Shown here: positions 1-12,300 of the stretch, piece by piece
How the letters are laid out: each line of letters starts with the position of its first letter
How positions within the stretch are numbered: the first letter of the stretch is position 1
NCBI GenBank assembly: GCA_026874595.1
Contig: CM049307.1
Span: 90,583,830-90,647,829 of the forward strand
Length of the DNA: 64,000 nucleotides
DNA from: Sipunculus nudus
Taxonomy: Eukaryota > Annelida > Sipuncula > Golfingiida > Sipunculidae
Direction: 5' to 3'
The notes under the pieces: model-generated
What the model was told of the DNA's origin: nothing
Database searches by the model: none
The model's input: the letters and a program-made list of their open reading frames with translations, nothing else
Made by a program: the position numbers and the translations under genes

Positions 1-426
1 CAAAACGGAATCGTCCGAAATTTTTCACGTAAATGTTCACAGTTTAGCATGCAAAACTGCGAGACAAGATTATTGTTATTTCAAAATTTACAAAAATGTC
101 TTTAACTCTTGGGTAATGGGATGGTAAATATGATTTATAATATAGCTTTTGGGGAGCATATCAAGACATTAAAAAATATATTATAATGCAAAACTTGTAA
201 ACATAACTGTTTACCCTGTTATTTGTCACTGTTAATGCGTAATAATTATTAGCCTTCTGTTGAAGATGTTTATGGCTTTCATGATCTGGGATGAATATTT
301 AAGTGTCAAAGAACTTGAGAAAATATGATTATTAGAGAGTTTTAGTATGGTAGCTTTTCATGGATTTGCATATGTCATCTCTTAACATGTGCAGAAATAT
401 AATACTTATATATAAATTATGCTACT

Positions 427-465
<39 letters not shown>

Positions 466-2026
466 CTGGACATCACAAATAAAGCAGAACATTTTCAGTA
501 AATAAACATTTTACTTAAACATGACATGTCAGTTGAACGATTTAAACATGACTAAAACGCAGTGGGAAAAAGCAAATATATATACTATATGGAAGTCCTT
601 TTTTAGCATACACTTTTTTCAGCTTACATTTTCCTTTTTTATAGTTTTTATGGAGTTTTAACGCTTATAAATTCTTGAGAATCCTCAGAATACAAAGTGT
701 ATAATACGTATGCTAAAAATAATATACTTTTATTATAAAATTATTAAATTTTACTTCATACAAGTGCTTTGGACCAGCTGCTGTTAGACAAGGGCACAAT
801 ACACACCGATAAACTGAATATCAAAGGGCAGACAATATATGCATGTGTGTACCTTTCATGTACCAAATACCTTTCATCAATCAATAAACAATTCATGCTT
901 AATTGGTGTTTTATGCATGGAGATTTTGGAAGTATGTTGCCTCCCCTACATTTTTTGGAAAAATGTAATATATTAGGTCTGTATGAAGCATATAAGGGCA
1001 GTTTTCTTGGAACATATAAAATATTGACTGCATAAATCACAAAAATACCATTTATATATATATATATATATAATATATAGCAATATAAAAAATATAGCCA
1101 TCTATTTCAGTAAGTTAATATAGACATAAACATTGAAGTTTATCATATCTTTCAGATTTAATGTTCATTAAAATAATTCTATCATGAACAAAAGTGTATG
1201 TGTGTGGGGGGGGGGGGGGGCACTTGCTGCCACTTCTCTTTACAAAGGTATGTGTCAAGCACTGGTTCTACATTATTAAAGAGCTGAAATATTATATCAT
1301 AATAGACATGGGTGTAAAAGGTGTGATATATTTCTCTCAAGTGTTACTTAATCATTTGTACTTCTACTGATCAACTTCCTACAGAAATTTGACAGATTAG
1401 AAAAAACGTCAAGAGTATCCCATTTAAATCTAATTAATTCGAATCAGTGGCACAGACCAGAAAAAAATATAGCTTTTTATATATTGTTATTTTGATGCAT
1501 GGCACATAATTGTTATTTAGAAGATGTTGCAATGAAGCTTTTTTCTCACCTCCCCCCATTCCCCATTGGTATCAAATGGCTCACTCCTTACCAGAAACTT
1601 GCATCAGGCATAACTAAATAAGACTTGCCTGACCCCCCCCCCCCCCCCCCCCCCCCACCGTAGTATTCCCATTTGCTTTTGAAGGCCTATGAGACAAACT
1701 GTTTAAAGCTAATGGTAAATATGAAATATATTTTTAATTTTCTTAGGGTCAATTTTTCATCAAATATCTTGCATTATCACTGTGGAATCCTGTTTCTGGC
1801 TTTTCATCAACTGTACATCTTTTTTGTAATATTTATTGTTTTTAGGTGAGATACTTTTATGTTGCGAGTGACAGATATTTGTTTTTGTTAAATCTCATCT
1901 ATTACATTTAACTAACAGTTGTTATTGCTGAGTGTGAAAGTTTTATTAATCATAAGGAGGAGCTAAATGGCAGTGTCCACACATTTAAGAAACAAAATAA
2001 AACATTAAAAGATGGGTAATACATAT

Positions 2027-2087
<61 letters not shown>

Positions 2088-3031
2088 TATTAAAATATTT
2101 TTATATATGCATATATATATCTGATTATAAGTTTCTTTTCTATGTTACGAAAGAGAGGCAGGCTCACAGTATTACTAATACTTATAGTAATGCTGTTAAT
2201 AAGTGTTATATTAACTATTAAACTAAACGTAGCCACACAACTTATTTGGACAGAAATCCCTGCTGTTAAAGTTGTCATTAATTCACACATTTGTAACAAT
2301 GTACCGCTATCAGTAAATTTTCTCCAGTCATTCAAGTTATGATTTAAATATATATATATATACATATATAGTCTATACCATTTTAAACAAAAATTGTTTA
2401 TGAACTCACCGATCTGCTGGTAACTTGCACCGACATGCCCGTGACTCGGCCTTGGTGCCTTCGTTCACTAATCAGAACTCGCACAATGCACGTGTTGTTT
2501 CCTGTGTTTTTTCACAGACTAGCTGGCTCTGTTTTCACAAACCATGTGTACCATTGATACAATGTTTCACGACATTGTTTGGGACGAGGCATGTTAAACC
2601 CCGAGAAACAAGTAACACAGTGTATCTGCTGCGTCTGACAAACGAAGCGGCAGAAGTTGTCAGGACCGCATGTAGTTTGTTTTGGTAATGGTGACCTTTC
2701 ACCTTGGCCTCAAGGTCGGTCATCGCACATGCGCGCCTGTAATGCTGAAATGGTCTATTACAAACACTTGTGGGTACTGGGTTATTGGTCTTATCTGGCA
2801 TATTATCTTCACTGTTTTGACCTTTAAGACCAGTTTAGTTTTATCCTAAAAAGGAAAGATTGCACTGTTCACCCATAGGATCCAGGGGTGTAGTTTCTGA
2901 CTGATGGCTCTGGGATTGCCTCTTCCCAAAATAATGTTAAATATTTCATGATTTATGGGAAATTATGGAAAATGACCTCTCTTTGGACATACTTGACATC
3001 ATACCCAACAATTCAGGACAAAAAAAAACAG
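1..3031. other. non-coding, probably TELO2 intronic DNA
   Basis: No TELO2-like exon was recognised. It contains TA microsatellites (430-463, 1052-1072, about 2028-2090), a 15-nt G run at 1206-1220 and a 24-nt C run at 1633-1656. A mildly GC-richer patch at 2400-2830 has no recognisable product. Confidence 0.6.
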
Positions 3032-3121
3032 GCATTTCCAAAGCATGCCCACATAGGAGTTGCAGGGCAACAATATAGTGTCACCGTCATCAGTTATTAT
3101 ACAGATGACAGGGAGGATCCA
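3032..3121 (+). CDS. TELO2: possible additional TELO2 exon (30 codons), doubtful
   Basis: The segment is bounded by an AG at 3030-3031 and a GTATGA donor at 3122. It is exactly 90 bp, open in phase 0 and ends in Asp-Pro. This would join directly to the next exon's VADYL, where vertebrate TELO2 has a D-P-x-x-V-A-x-Y-L stretch. Against it, the acceptor is preceded by an A-run instead of a pyrimidine tract, and the interior does not resemble the hydrophobic helix expected there. A rival reading uses an AG at 3104 and the GTAAGA donor at 3148 (42 bp, also phase 0). Either could be chance. Confidence 0.25.
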
Positions 3122-3290
3122 GTATGATTGTTATGCCTTGGCAGAGGTAAGAACTCTACTGAGACCCATTCTGGTTTATTTGATATTGTTTTTTGTAAAA
3201 ATCATTTTAGGTGTCAAGAAAAATTTTGGAGCAATACCTATTTCATGTTATAAGGTCAGTTTTGCTATCAATGTCACTTGCTGGTTTTAG

Positions 3291-3362
3291 GTTGCTGATT
3301 ACTTGTGCCATGAATTTTACGAGAGAAACTACAATCTCAGACAAAGAATGGATATACTGCAG
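3291..3362 (+). CDS. TELO2: TELO2 exon a (VADYL...MDILQ)
   Basis: Twenty-four codons in phase 0/0, with acceptor TTTTAG and donor GTAAGT. It encodes the block ending NYNLRQRMDILQ, a hallmark of TELO2. Confidence 0.93.
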
Positions 3363-6300
3363 GTAAGTGATACCATCATTAAACCAAATAAACTTTTTAG
3401 GTGATTTCTGAAAAGTTGACCTGATGGTCTGTGTTTAATATTTTACAATTTTTAGCGAACCTGTGAGCTTATGCGATGGCGCAGCGTCGTCCGTCCGCCG
3501 TCCAGGGCTGGCTTTCCGCCGTCCATGGCTGTAAGTCAGAAACTGTCAGAGCTAGCAGCTCCAAATTACATGTAAGAATTCTTCACATGTGAAACTTGGT
3601 GGCCTGGAGCTTATTATTGGGTATCTGCATTAATTTAGATTTTATAGAGAAAAAGCTTAAAAACCTTTAAAAATCTTCTTCTCTGAAACTGTCCAGCCAA
3701 ATTGTCCAATATTTCACAGAAATGATCTCTGGAACAATCTCTCTCAAGTTTGTTCGAATGGTTCCAGTTCAGAGATTTTTGGCCGAGTTACAGAAGGTTG
3801 AACTTAGTCATCTGTTCAAAAAAGCACACTAAAATTAAAATCTCAGAAACGGCTAGAGCTATAATGACCAAATTTTTTACCAATGTTTGCCACATATGTC
3901 ATATCTGATTTTGAGGTATTGGTGGCGCCACCTACATTGATGTGTTTATTACAAGCGAAAATGTAATTTTAAACTCTTCTAGCTTATACACTGATTAATG
4001 ATGAAACTGTTCAGCTGATTGGTTTAAACTTTACAAGAATTATTCTATGGTAGGGTTCTGCCAGTTTTATAAGAATATATTGGGTAAATACAGTTTTAAA
4101 AAAGCATTGTAGCCAATTGAAAAAGGCTTTCTGTATTTGAAAACAGATTTGACTTCATGCAGCCAAGTCAAGAGGTCACTTAGTACAAACAGGTGGGGTC
4201 CAGACATCACCATGGCAACTGACCTGGCTCTGGGGAGGTGTCTAGACAATGTGTCTAGACGTCTAGATACAGTGTCTAGACGTCTGGATACAATGTTTAG
4301 ATGCAGAATTCCCAGATTATTGGAACTATATCTTTCAACTGTTTCAAAAAACTTGGGTTGCATTTTAAGCAAATCGGGTTTATCATCAGGTCACATGTTA
4401 ACTGCTGTGCCTTCATTTTTGGTTGACATCTGACCTTTCCTTGCTGCCCAGTGTCCATTTGTGCGTCTGTTTCCACACATAAACCCACATATCTCGGAAA
4501 CCGTTTGACGGATAGGGCCAAAATTTTGCATGTGTCTAGATCTCACATAGCTCTTCATCATAGGCAAACTGGTGGTGCCACCTGCAACCACTTATGCACA
4601 GCGTCCATCTGTTCATCTGCCTTTGGATAAAATCACTCATATCTTAGCAGTGGTTTGACTTATCCACCTGAAATTGCAGTTTTATACATCCTGGAAGGTT
4701 TCTTGATTTTATGACAGGTGTCGCCACCTACATTCACATTTACTCTGCAGACATCCAAGCTCATATCTCTGGAACCGTTTGACCAATTAGGCCAAAATTT
4801 TGCATGTGTATAGATCTCACATAGCTCTTGGCGCCACCTGCAACCACTTATGCACAGCATCCATCTGTTGATCTGCCTTGGGATAAAATCACTCATATCT
4901 CGGCAGTGGTTTGACTTATCCACCTGAAATCTTGCAGGTTGATACATCCTGGACAATTTTCTCGATTTATGACAGGTGGCACCACGTACATTCACGTTTA
5001 AGCTGCAGACATCCATGCTAATATGCAACACACCACGCTGTATTCCCCTTGCCACTTAATCCATGCCTCACTTCACCCGTCCCACTCAGATTTCTGCGGA
5101 TACACATAGTGGCTTGTCGACTACCCATATTCTGGTTTTAAAATGTCCTAGTCTGAAACTTGCAGGTCAGAAACGTCCATTTTGCTGAAATCATAATGAC
5201 TAAGGTAGATATGCAGGACTTAGGAGGATCAATATTAAATTTAAAAAATAAACCTCCATTCATACTCCTAAACTTTGCACAGGTTCGCATTAGGCCTGGA
5301 GGCCTTGTTTTCATTTCAACCAGTATATGACCTCATTTTCAGGCATGTCATGCCATTTATAGTTATTTTTCAAGAAAACAAAAGGTGTATTATATACATT
5401 CATACCTTAAAATGCAAGTCCTGATTTAGTCCATGATATCAATACTATGCAATACATTACAGGTTTAAACTATATAAGTCAGTTGTATCGGCCAGAGACA
5501 GTCAACATGATTTTATTCTTATATTGGTTATGACTGACTGAGACAAGTGAAGTTGGTCAATAAACTAGTGAAAATTAAATTAATAACTGGATGACTGAGT
5601 ATAAGAAAGAAATACAAGTGGTGTGACAGTTGATCGTCTATATCGATGATTGGTCATTTTCTGTCATAATTAAATTGATTGCATTTTTACAAAATCAGTC
5701 ACAAAGGATGATTTATGTACATGCTAAGAAGTAAGATTAACCAACAATATCCATTCAGTGAAAAAATAAAGATGAAACACAAACAACAGACAGCATTAAT
5801 AGTGAAATCTGCCGAGAACAAGCAGCACCAGCTTGACCTTTACTTTGACCTTTCAGCTTGATTTACCAGTCAGGATAATTTTACTTGGTCTTAACTTTCA
5901 AAAGTTATAATTCTATTAAGCAAATTTCAGAGTTATATAGAAGGTACATAAATAATCAATCATTGGTTGTTTGTTGTTTTGCAATCATCAAACATGATTT
6001 TACAACCAATTCCAACCACTAGTATTTACATTTGTCATATATTCCGGATATTCTCAGGTTCTCACAGCAGCTGCCCAGGAGCTGTCTCGGCCACAAAAGA
6101 CAAAACTAACACAGGCAACAGAACCAGTATCACAACCTAACCAAGCTACCAACCAGTCTCCTGATACTCAGACCTGGAGGGAAATTGTCCAACAGAGGAT
6201 TGACAGCAAAACCAGAAGATTTGCCAAAGGTCCACAGGGACCAGCTGCTGTTTTGGTGAAAAATAAATTTGCGCCTGTTGCAGGGCATTTCTTCTTCCCA

Positions 6301-9300
6301 CTCCTGAGAAACTTTGATCAGTAAGTGCATGTTTTTAACATTAATTAGCTCAGCTGACTATAAGTCATCTGAGCTATAGTCATGGTCCATTGTCCGTCGT
6401 CCGTCCGTCTGTCTGTCCGTCCGTCCGTCCGTCTGTCCATCTGGATGTCTGTCCGTAAGACTGGCACGTTTCGACACCGTTGGACCTACGAATCTGAATT
6501 TTGGCATACAGTTAGATGTCCCCATAATCTCCTACCATGCCAAAAATTGGGTCAATAGGACTTCGTTCCCCTGAGATATTAAGGAAAAACCTCAATTTTT
6601 TATTAAAAATCTATTTTCACACTTCAGGACTGCCTCAAATCAAAACCACTCATCCGGTTTTTTTCATATTTACCATAAATATTCCTCTATATAGTTCCTA
6701 TGTACATGCCAGATATTAAGTCAGTATTATATAATTTAAAAAAGTTATGGGCCCAAACATAATGGACTTTGTAAAAAAATCAGGAAGATATTTGGTCACT
6801 TAAGACCAAAAGTGTTAAAGGTAGGGACTTTTTTTCCAGTAATACAACTTATATTAATCAAAATTTAATTGTATACCAAAAATTAGATCAAAATTTGTTA
6901 AATTTTTTTAAATATTGGCAAAAATATAAAATTGGTACCTTAAATTTTGCCCAACTTTTGCCATGGCACGTTTTTTTCCTGTAAGTACTGTGGATTTAAT
7001 TTTCACACCATGTATACATAAGTTAATTTTAATCTGTTAAAATCTGAAATTTGAAAATAAAAGCTGCAAAATTAGGCTAGTTATTGAATTTTTTTGGAGG
7101 CTCTTGTTGTATTCCCTTACATTGTCAAGCAGTCCACTTTGATGACTGTAGGTCATTCAGTGCACATCTCTATGCTCCCCAGGCTGTTGACATAATTTTA
7201 GATGTCCCCAAAATCTCCTACCATACCGAAAATTGGGTCATTAGGACTTTGTTCAGGACTTCGAGATATTAAGGGAAAAAAAACTCTGTTTTCCATAAAA
7301 AAAGCCATTGTTACACTTCAGGGCTGCCTAATATCAAAACCACTGATCTGTTTTTGATCATATTTAGGATTCACATTCTTTAATACATTTTCTATGAACA
7401 TACCAAAAATTAGGTTAGTATTGGGTATTATTTTGAAGTTATGGGCCAAAAACATAATGCAATTTGTTAAAAAATCAGGAAATATATTTACTCACATGAG
7501 AATTGCTGAACCTAGACTTTTTTTCAGGAATATAACTTTATTTAATCAAGATTCAATTGTTTACCCAAAATTAGATCTGAATTTTGCAAATTTTTCAAGT
7601 TATTAGCATAAATAAAAAATCAATACCTTAAATTTTGTCCAACTTTGGCACTGTTGATTTAATTTTCACAGCATATATACATAAGGATTTAATCTTTTAA
7701 AATCTGAAATTTCAAAGAAATTGATTGGAAAGAATAGCTTTTATTCATGTTTTCATACACCATGTCAAGTGTTGTTTACATCTAGCCCACCCAGTAGTAC
7801 AGCCTTCACTTGCATTATGTAACCCACCCCAGGCAGCTTGCCTTGGGTCAGCTTGGCCACTACCAGCAGGCTTCCCCTCGGCTCTGCACTCCCTCCCCCC
7901 CCCCCCCCCCCCAGATGGTGCATAAACTAGATGAATGTTATTATTTTCTGTATGTGATTCATTCTTATTCTAGGCTTTGCTACATTTTAGATTTTGTATT
8001 GTACCACCAGGGTTACAATGATTAAAGTGTACATTAAATTGTGTCCACAAAGTGGTGTATTGCTATGAAAGTGTGGATGTTCATGAGATAAGTAATTCCT
8101 TACTTCAGAGGAGTAAAAACTTCACCAGGTGTGAAATTGACTATTAATTTCAGTAATTAATTAAAACTTGGATAGTAATTAGCACAATGATATTGTTTGT
8201 TTCTCATTCAACCAACAGTATGTATACTTTATTTGAAAAGATGTTTTATTTTATCAAATTTACTGAATATTTTATTTTATTTTGGTGAATAAAATTAAGC
8301 AGGTACTGAAAACTCCAATGTGCAAAACTTTTTAATAGTGATTCAAGGAATATTCTTGTAGATGCCATGTTGTGGCATTATTTTCTTTTAAATTCAGTTT
8401 AAACATTTATGATTTAAAAATAATAAAATATATGTGTATGCATAATATGACCCAATATGAGCTACACTCTGGATATATGATGATTGCAACTTTTGCAACA
8501 ATTCTAATATTTTAACTTATAGTTTCAGTTTTTTACTCTGTATATATAATGATTGCAATTTTTGCAACAATTCTAATATTTTAACTTATATTTTCAGGTT
8601 TTTTCATTTAAAATTTATAAAACCTGTAAATAAAAAAAATGATTCAGATAAAAACTTCTTAATGGAAAAAGTGGATATGCTTAAAAAAAATAGGCTTATA
8701 TATAAACTTAAATACATTATTCCCTTGAAAGTGAAATAAAGGTATTAGTCCATTCTGTCCACTTGCCTGTCCATCTGTAAATTTTCCATCTGTAAATTTT
8801 CATACATTACAGTATCTCAAAACTTTTACTGTTTTTCTTCATGACAGTCTTGTCAGAGTATTAGTTTGCAATCATATATTTAGAACTTTACTATAACCAA
8901 GAAGGAGGGCCCCTTTCCTCTTAGCTTTTCATATTCTTATATAAATGAAAAACATTACAATAGAATATTTCTACATCCACCTTCGTGCTGCCCTCACTTT
9001 TCCCTTCTCCGAACCCCATCCCAAAGTCAGCCTCAGTAAGCAAGAACAAGATGAATCAGATATATTCATACTTTAATATTTTGTATAACTATTCGTCCAT
9101 AGGTACCTATGTACATGCCAGAAATTATGTCAATATTGTGTTATATGTAGACATAGTGGGCATCACAATAATGTACCTTGTCAAGACTAAAGAGATATTG
9201 TGTCATACAGTCACAAATTCATAAATCACTTCATCAGCATAGTTAATCATAACATCATATCTGTCAAATTGAAAGCTTGCAGACTACCATACACTTTAGA

Positions 9301-12300
9301 TCCTTCAACAAATAGCCTTATCATCATTCTACTACTGCTTATTCCTGCTGTCATTGCATTCATATTTGCTTGAATATATCACAATTTTCTACACCTCTTT
9401 AATAAATAAAAAATAAACCACTATATATGATTCTATTAATCCATCAGTCAGGTTATTTCATTTATCATTTACTCACATATTACATTACATTCCTTTATAA
9501 TAGCCCAACATGTCCATGATATTCATAAGCTTTATCGACTCGATATAGTATCACAGTGGAGAAACATTTATGGTCCAATCACGATCAGCTGAGCGCCGTG
9601 ACCCATGGGTCCCTTGTTTTAGTTTTTCATGCATCTTCACTCGTGATGGATCATACGGCCTTCCCCACAGCTTTCTGTCTGTGGCAATTCTGGGCTATCT
9701 ATCTACTTTTGGTCCAAGAAAAGTAGACTCGTTAGACAATTCATTGTTTTTGCTGAAACTAGTGGTGTGCCAATTATTCAATTAAGCAATGATTGGTTGT
9801 TTTCTGTCAAAATCAGTTAAATCCATTGCATTTTTGCATAATCATTAAAAAATGATTACGCATACACATGCAAGGAATCTAATCCAGTCAGAGAAATGCA
9901 AACACAAAGTAACTAACAGCATCAAAACAAAACCTCGCGCAGCCAACAACTGTCCGATGACAAGTTGGCATTGGATGCAGGTGGATTGATGCTTTAATTA
10001 TGAATACTGATGTTTATGTCAGACTATTTAATAGGGTCAGTATTTTGGTACTAGATTACATCAGATTTCAAGGTAATATAGAAAGTACATAAAATAATCC
10101 ATTAAGAGTAAATCATCACTCTTTTTTATTTTTCAATCATTGATTATGATTTTAAAACCATTCTTGCCAATAGCTGAAACAGAGTTTCAATAATTATAGG
10201 ACAAAATTATAAGATCATATATTTATGGCCTGACCAGTGAATGGAATGAATCTGTGATATATGAACATCGTAAGACCAGTTTAGGAGCATTTGTTTAGTC
10301 TTCTGTCCCAGTATTTAGCTGGAGATCTCATGACCATGAGGAGACAAAGTTGAAGAGAGTGACTTCCAGCTTGTGCTGAATGGTCTTAGTTTGTCTTAGC
10401 TTTCGACATCTATGGGCATACATTACATGATCAGGAAACTCTATAATTGGAATGTTTTAGCTGTAGTGATAATCATTTAATTCCAGTTTATTCAGTTTGT
10501 TTATAAATCCCTTGTATCTGTTATTATTTATTGTTGACAGGAGAGCTGCCATGCTGGACCTGATCACAGTATTAAGTTAATTTTTAAATCTGTGTATCTG
10601 TTATCATTTATTGTTGACAGGAGAGCTGCCACGCTGGACTTGTTGGGAGATGACCACGTCGTTCTACAGAGATTGGTGTTCACTCTGGGGGCCATTGTCT
10701 ATGCTGCCCTCCATGCTCCAGTAAGTCAGTGAGTGAGTGAGTGAATTAGTGATTGAGAGAATGAGTAAATGACTTTGTGCGGGTATGTGAACAAGCGAGC
10801 GAGTCAGCAAATAAAGACATTGATTTTAATGAATGCGCAAGAGGGTTAGAGAGTGGTTGATCGAGCAAATAAGGGTACTAGTGAGAAGGGTTGTGGGTCA
10901 GGGAGGGAGTGAGGGAGTGTGAGGGCATTGTGAGTGTGTAAACAAGTGAGTGAGTGTAAGCAAAGAAGGGTAACTGCATGAGTAATGGACAGATGGAGGG
11001 AGGAAGGCATACAAGGGTGGGGAGGCAGAGGTAAGGATGAACAAACGCAGTGAGTAACCACCATCATTATATATTCTATAAAGAAACTATATTCAATTTT
11101 TTATAGATTTAAATTCTGCATTATACAGAAATTACACTGAGCAAGCGAGTGAGCATATGTGTGTTTGTCAAAGTCACTGTAATATTATAATCTATTACCA
11201 AAATTTTTTGAATTTCTTGGATTTAATTTCTGCATATTTTCTGAAATTAAACAAATACTGAATCTGACAGTTAACAACTATTTGACAGTTCTCCGACGCA
11301 TTATGTCACATGATTCAACACCAGAATTAATCACTGATTCAAGCTGAACTTTGAGCTTATCAGTATTTATAATTGAACAAATACCAAAATAAATTTGAAT
11401 GATGAATGATTTTCTTATGTTTGCTTTATTTTCTCTTTACATATTCTTTGGGCAAATGTTGCATTTCTGTGGATATCAAGCTCTGCATACATGAATCCTG
11501 CATAAAATAAATGAAAGTTTCTCCGTATATTTCAGATTGTCAGACAAATGGCCTATGCCTTGCTAGAGTTTCTCTGGGTCATCAGAGCCCATCCACAACA
11601 GTAAGTCAGTAATTAATACTTTTACAAATATATGTCACTGAGTGTTATGCATTCAGTAAATTTAGTACCCGGATCAATCACTAGCATATGTATGAGAAAA
11701 CTTGTGATTCAAGACACTAGCCACCACATGCATAAAACTGTTTGCTTTCACTTATTCCGCCCATATCATTCACAGGATCATTCACACATAATTTACTGGA
11801 AATTTGTGAATATTTGTTGATGACTTTTCTGAATCCATATCATATGCCTGATCTGCAACAAAATCTAACTGAAATGCAATAAATAATTCCCGAGATTCTG
11901 TTCATGTTGTGAAAAAACACAAAAACAGGGATGAAGGCATACACTCCTTGCTGAGACAAATATAGAATCATTGAGACAATCAAAACTGATTGGTAACAGA
12001 AACTTTGGACTCCCATGTGAGTGGGGCAAGACCGTCTTCCTAAAAGCAAGGCTGTGGCAGCTGTGCTTCTAGAGACCTTGCTTAATCAAGCCACTCAGCT
12101 TGCTATTTTATTACTCATGAATAAGCCAGCCCTTAATAACGGCCATTCAAATCCAAAGAGACAAAAGTTAACAATACACAGGAGTCAAAACTTTTTACAT
12201 GCTACATGAACAAGAACATATGCAAAATAAGCTTGTAGGTTTACAAGCCTTTATTTGATTCATCAAATTCTGTTTTGTTCTAGCATTACATAATAGTTAA

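Larger units (their letters stand above)
3453..5307 (+). mobile_element. Helentron-like element (family D) with nested family A fragment
   Basis: Subterminal inverted repeats GCGAACCTGTG (3455-3465) and CACAGGTTCGC (5278-5288) are perfect over 11 bp. The 3' end has the hairpin AGGCC-TGG-AGGCC-like palindrome at 5293-5304, then CTTG followed by TT. The 5' end is followed by CCGTCCGTCCGCCGTCC. The body is interrupted by a family A fragment (about 4385-5135). This fits a non-autonomous Helentron (HINE); the superfamily is inferred from structure alone. Confidence 0.5.

Noticed and set aside
756-1040. Overlapping open frames on both strands (88 and 94 codons)
   Set aside because: No family resemblance, no splice context and AT-rich composition; a chance opening in intronic DNA.
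2425-2801. Open frames of about 90 codons on both strands in a GC-richer patch
   Set aside because: They do not match TELO2 or any recognised protein; sequence is low-complexity in parts and lacks good splice sites.
4137-5055. Long open frames on both strands, up to 131 codons
   Set aside because: They lie wholly within repeat families A and D; similar openings recur in each copy because the repeat units lack stops in one frame.
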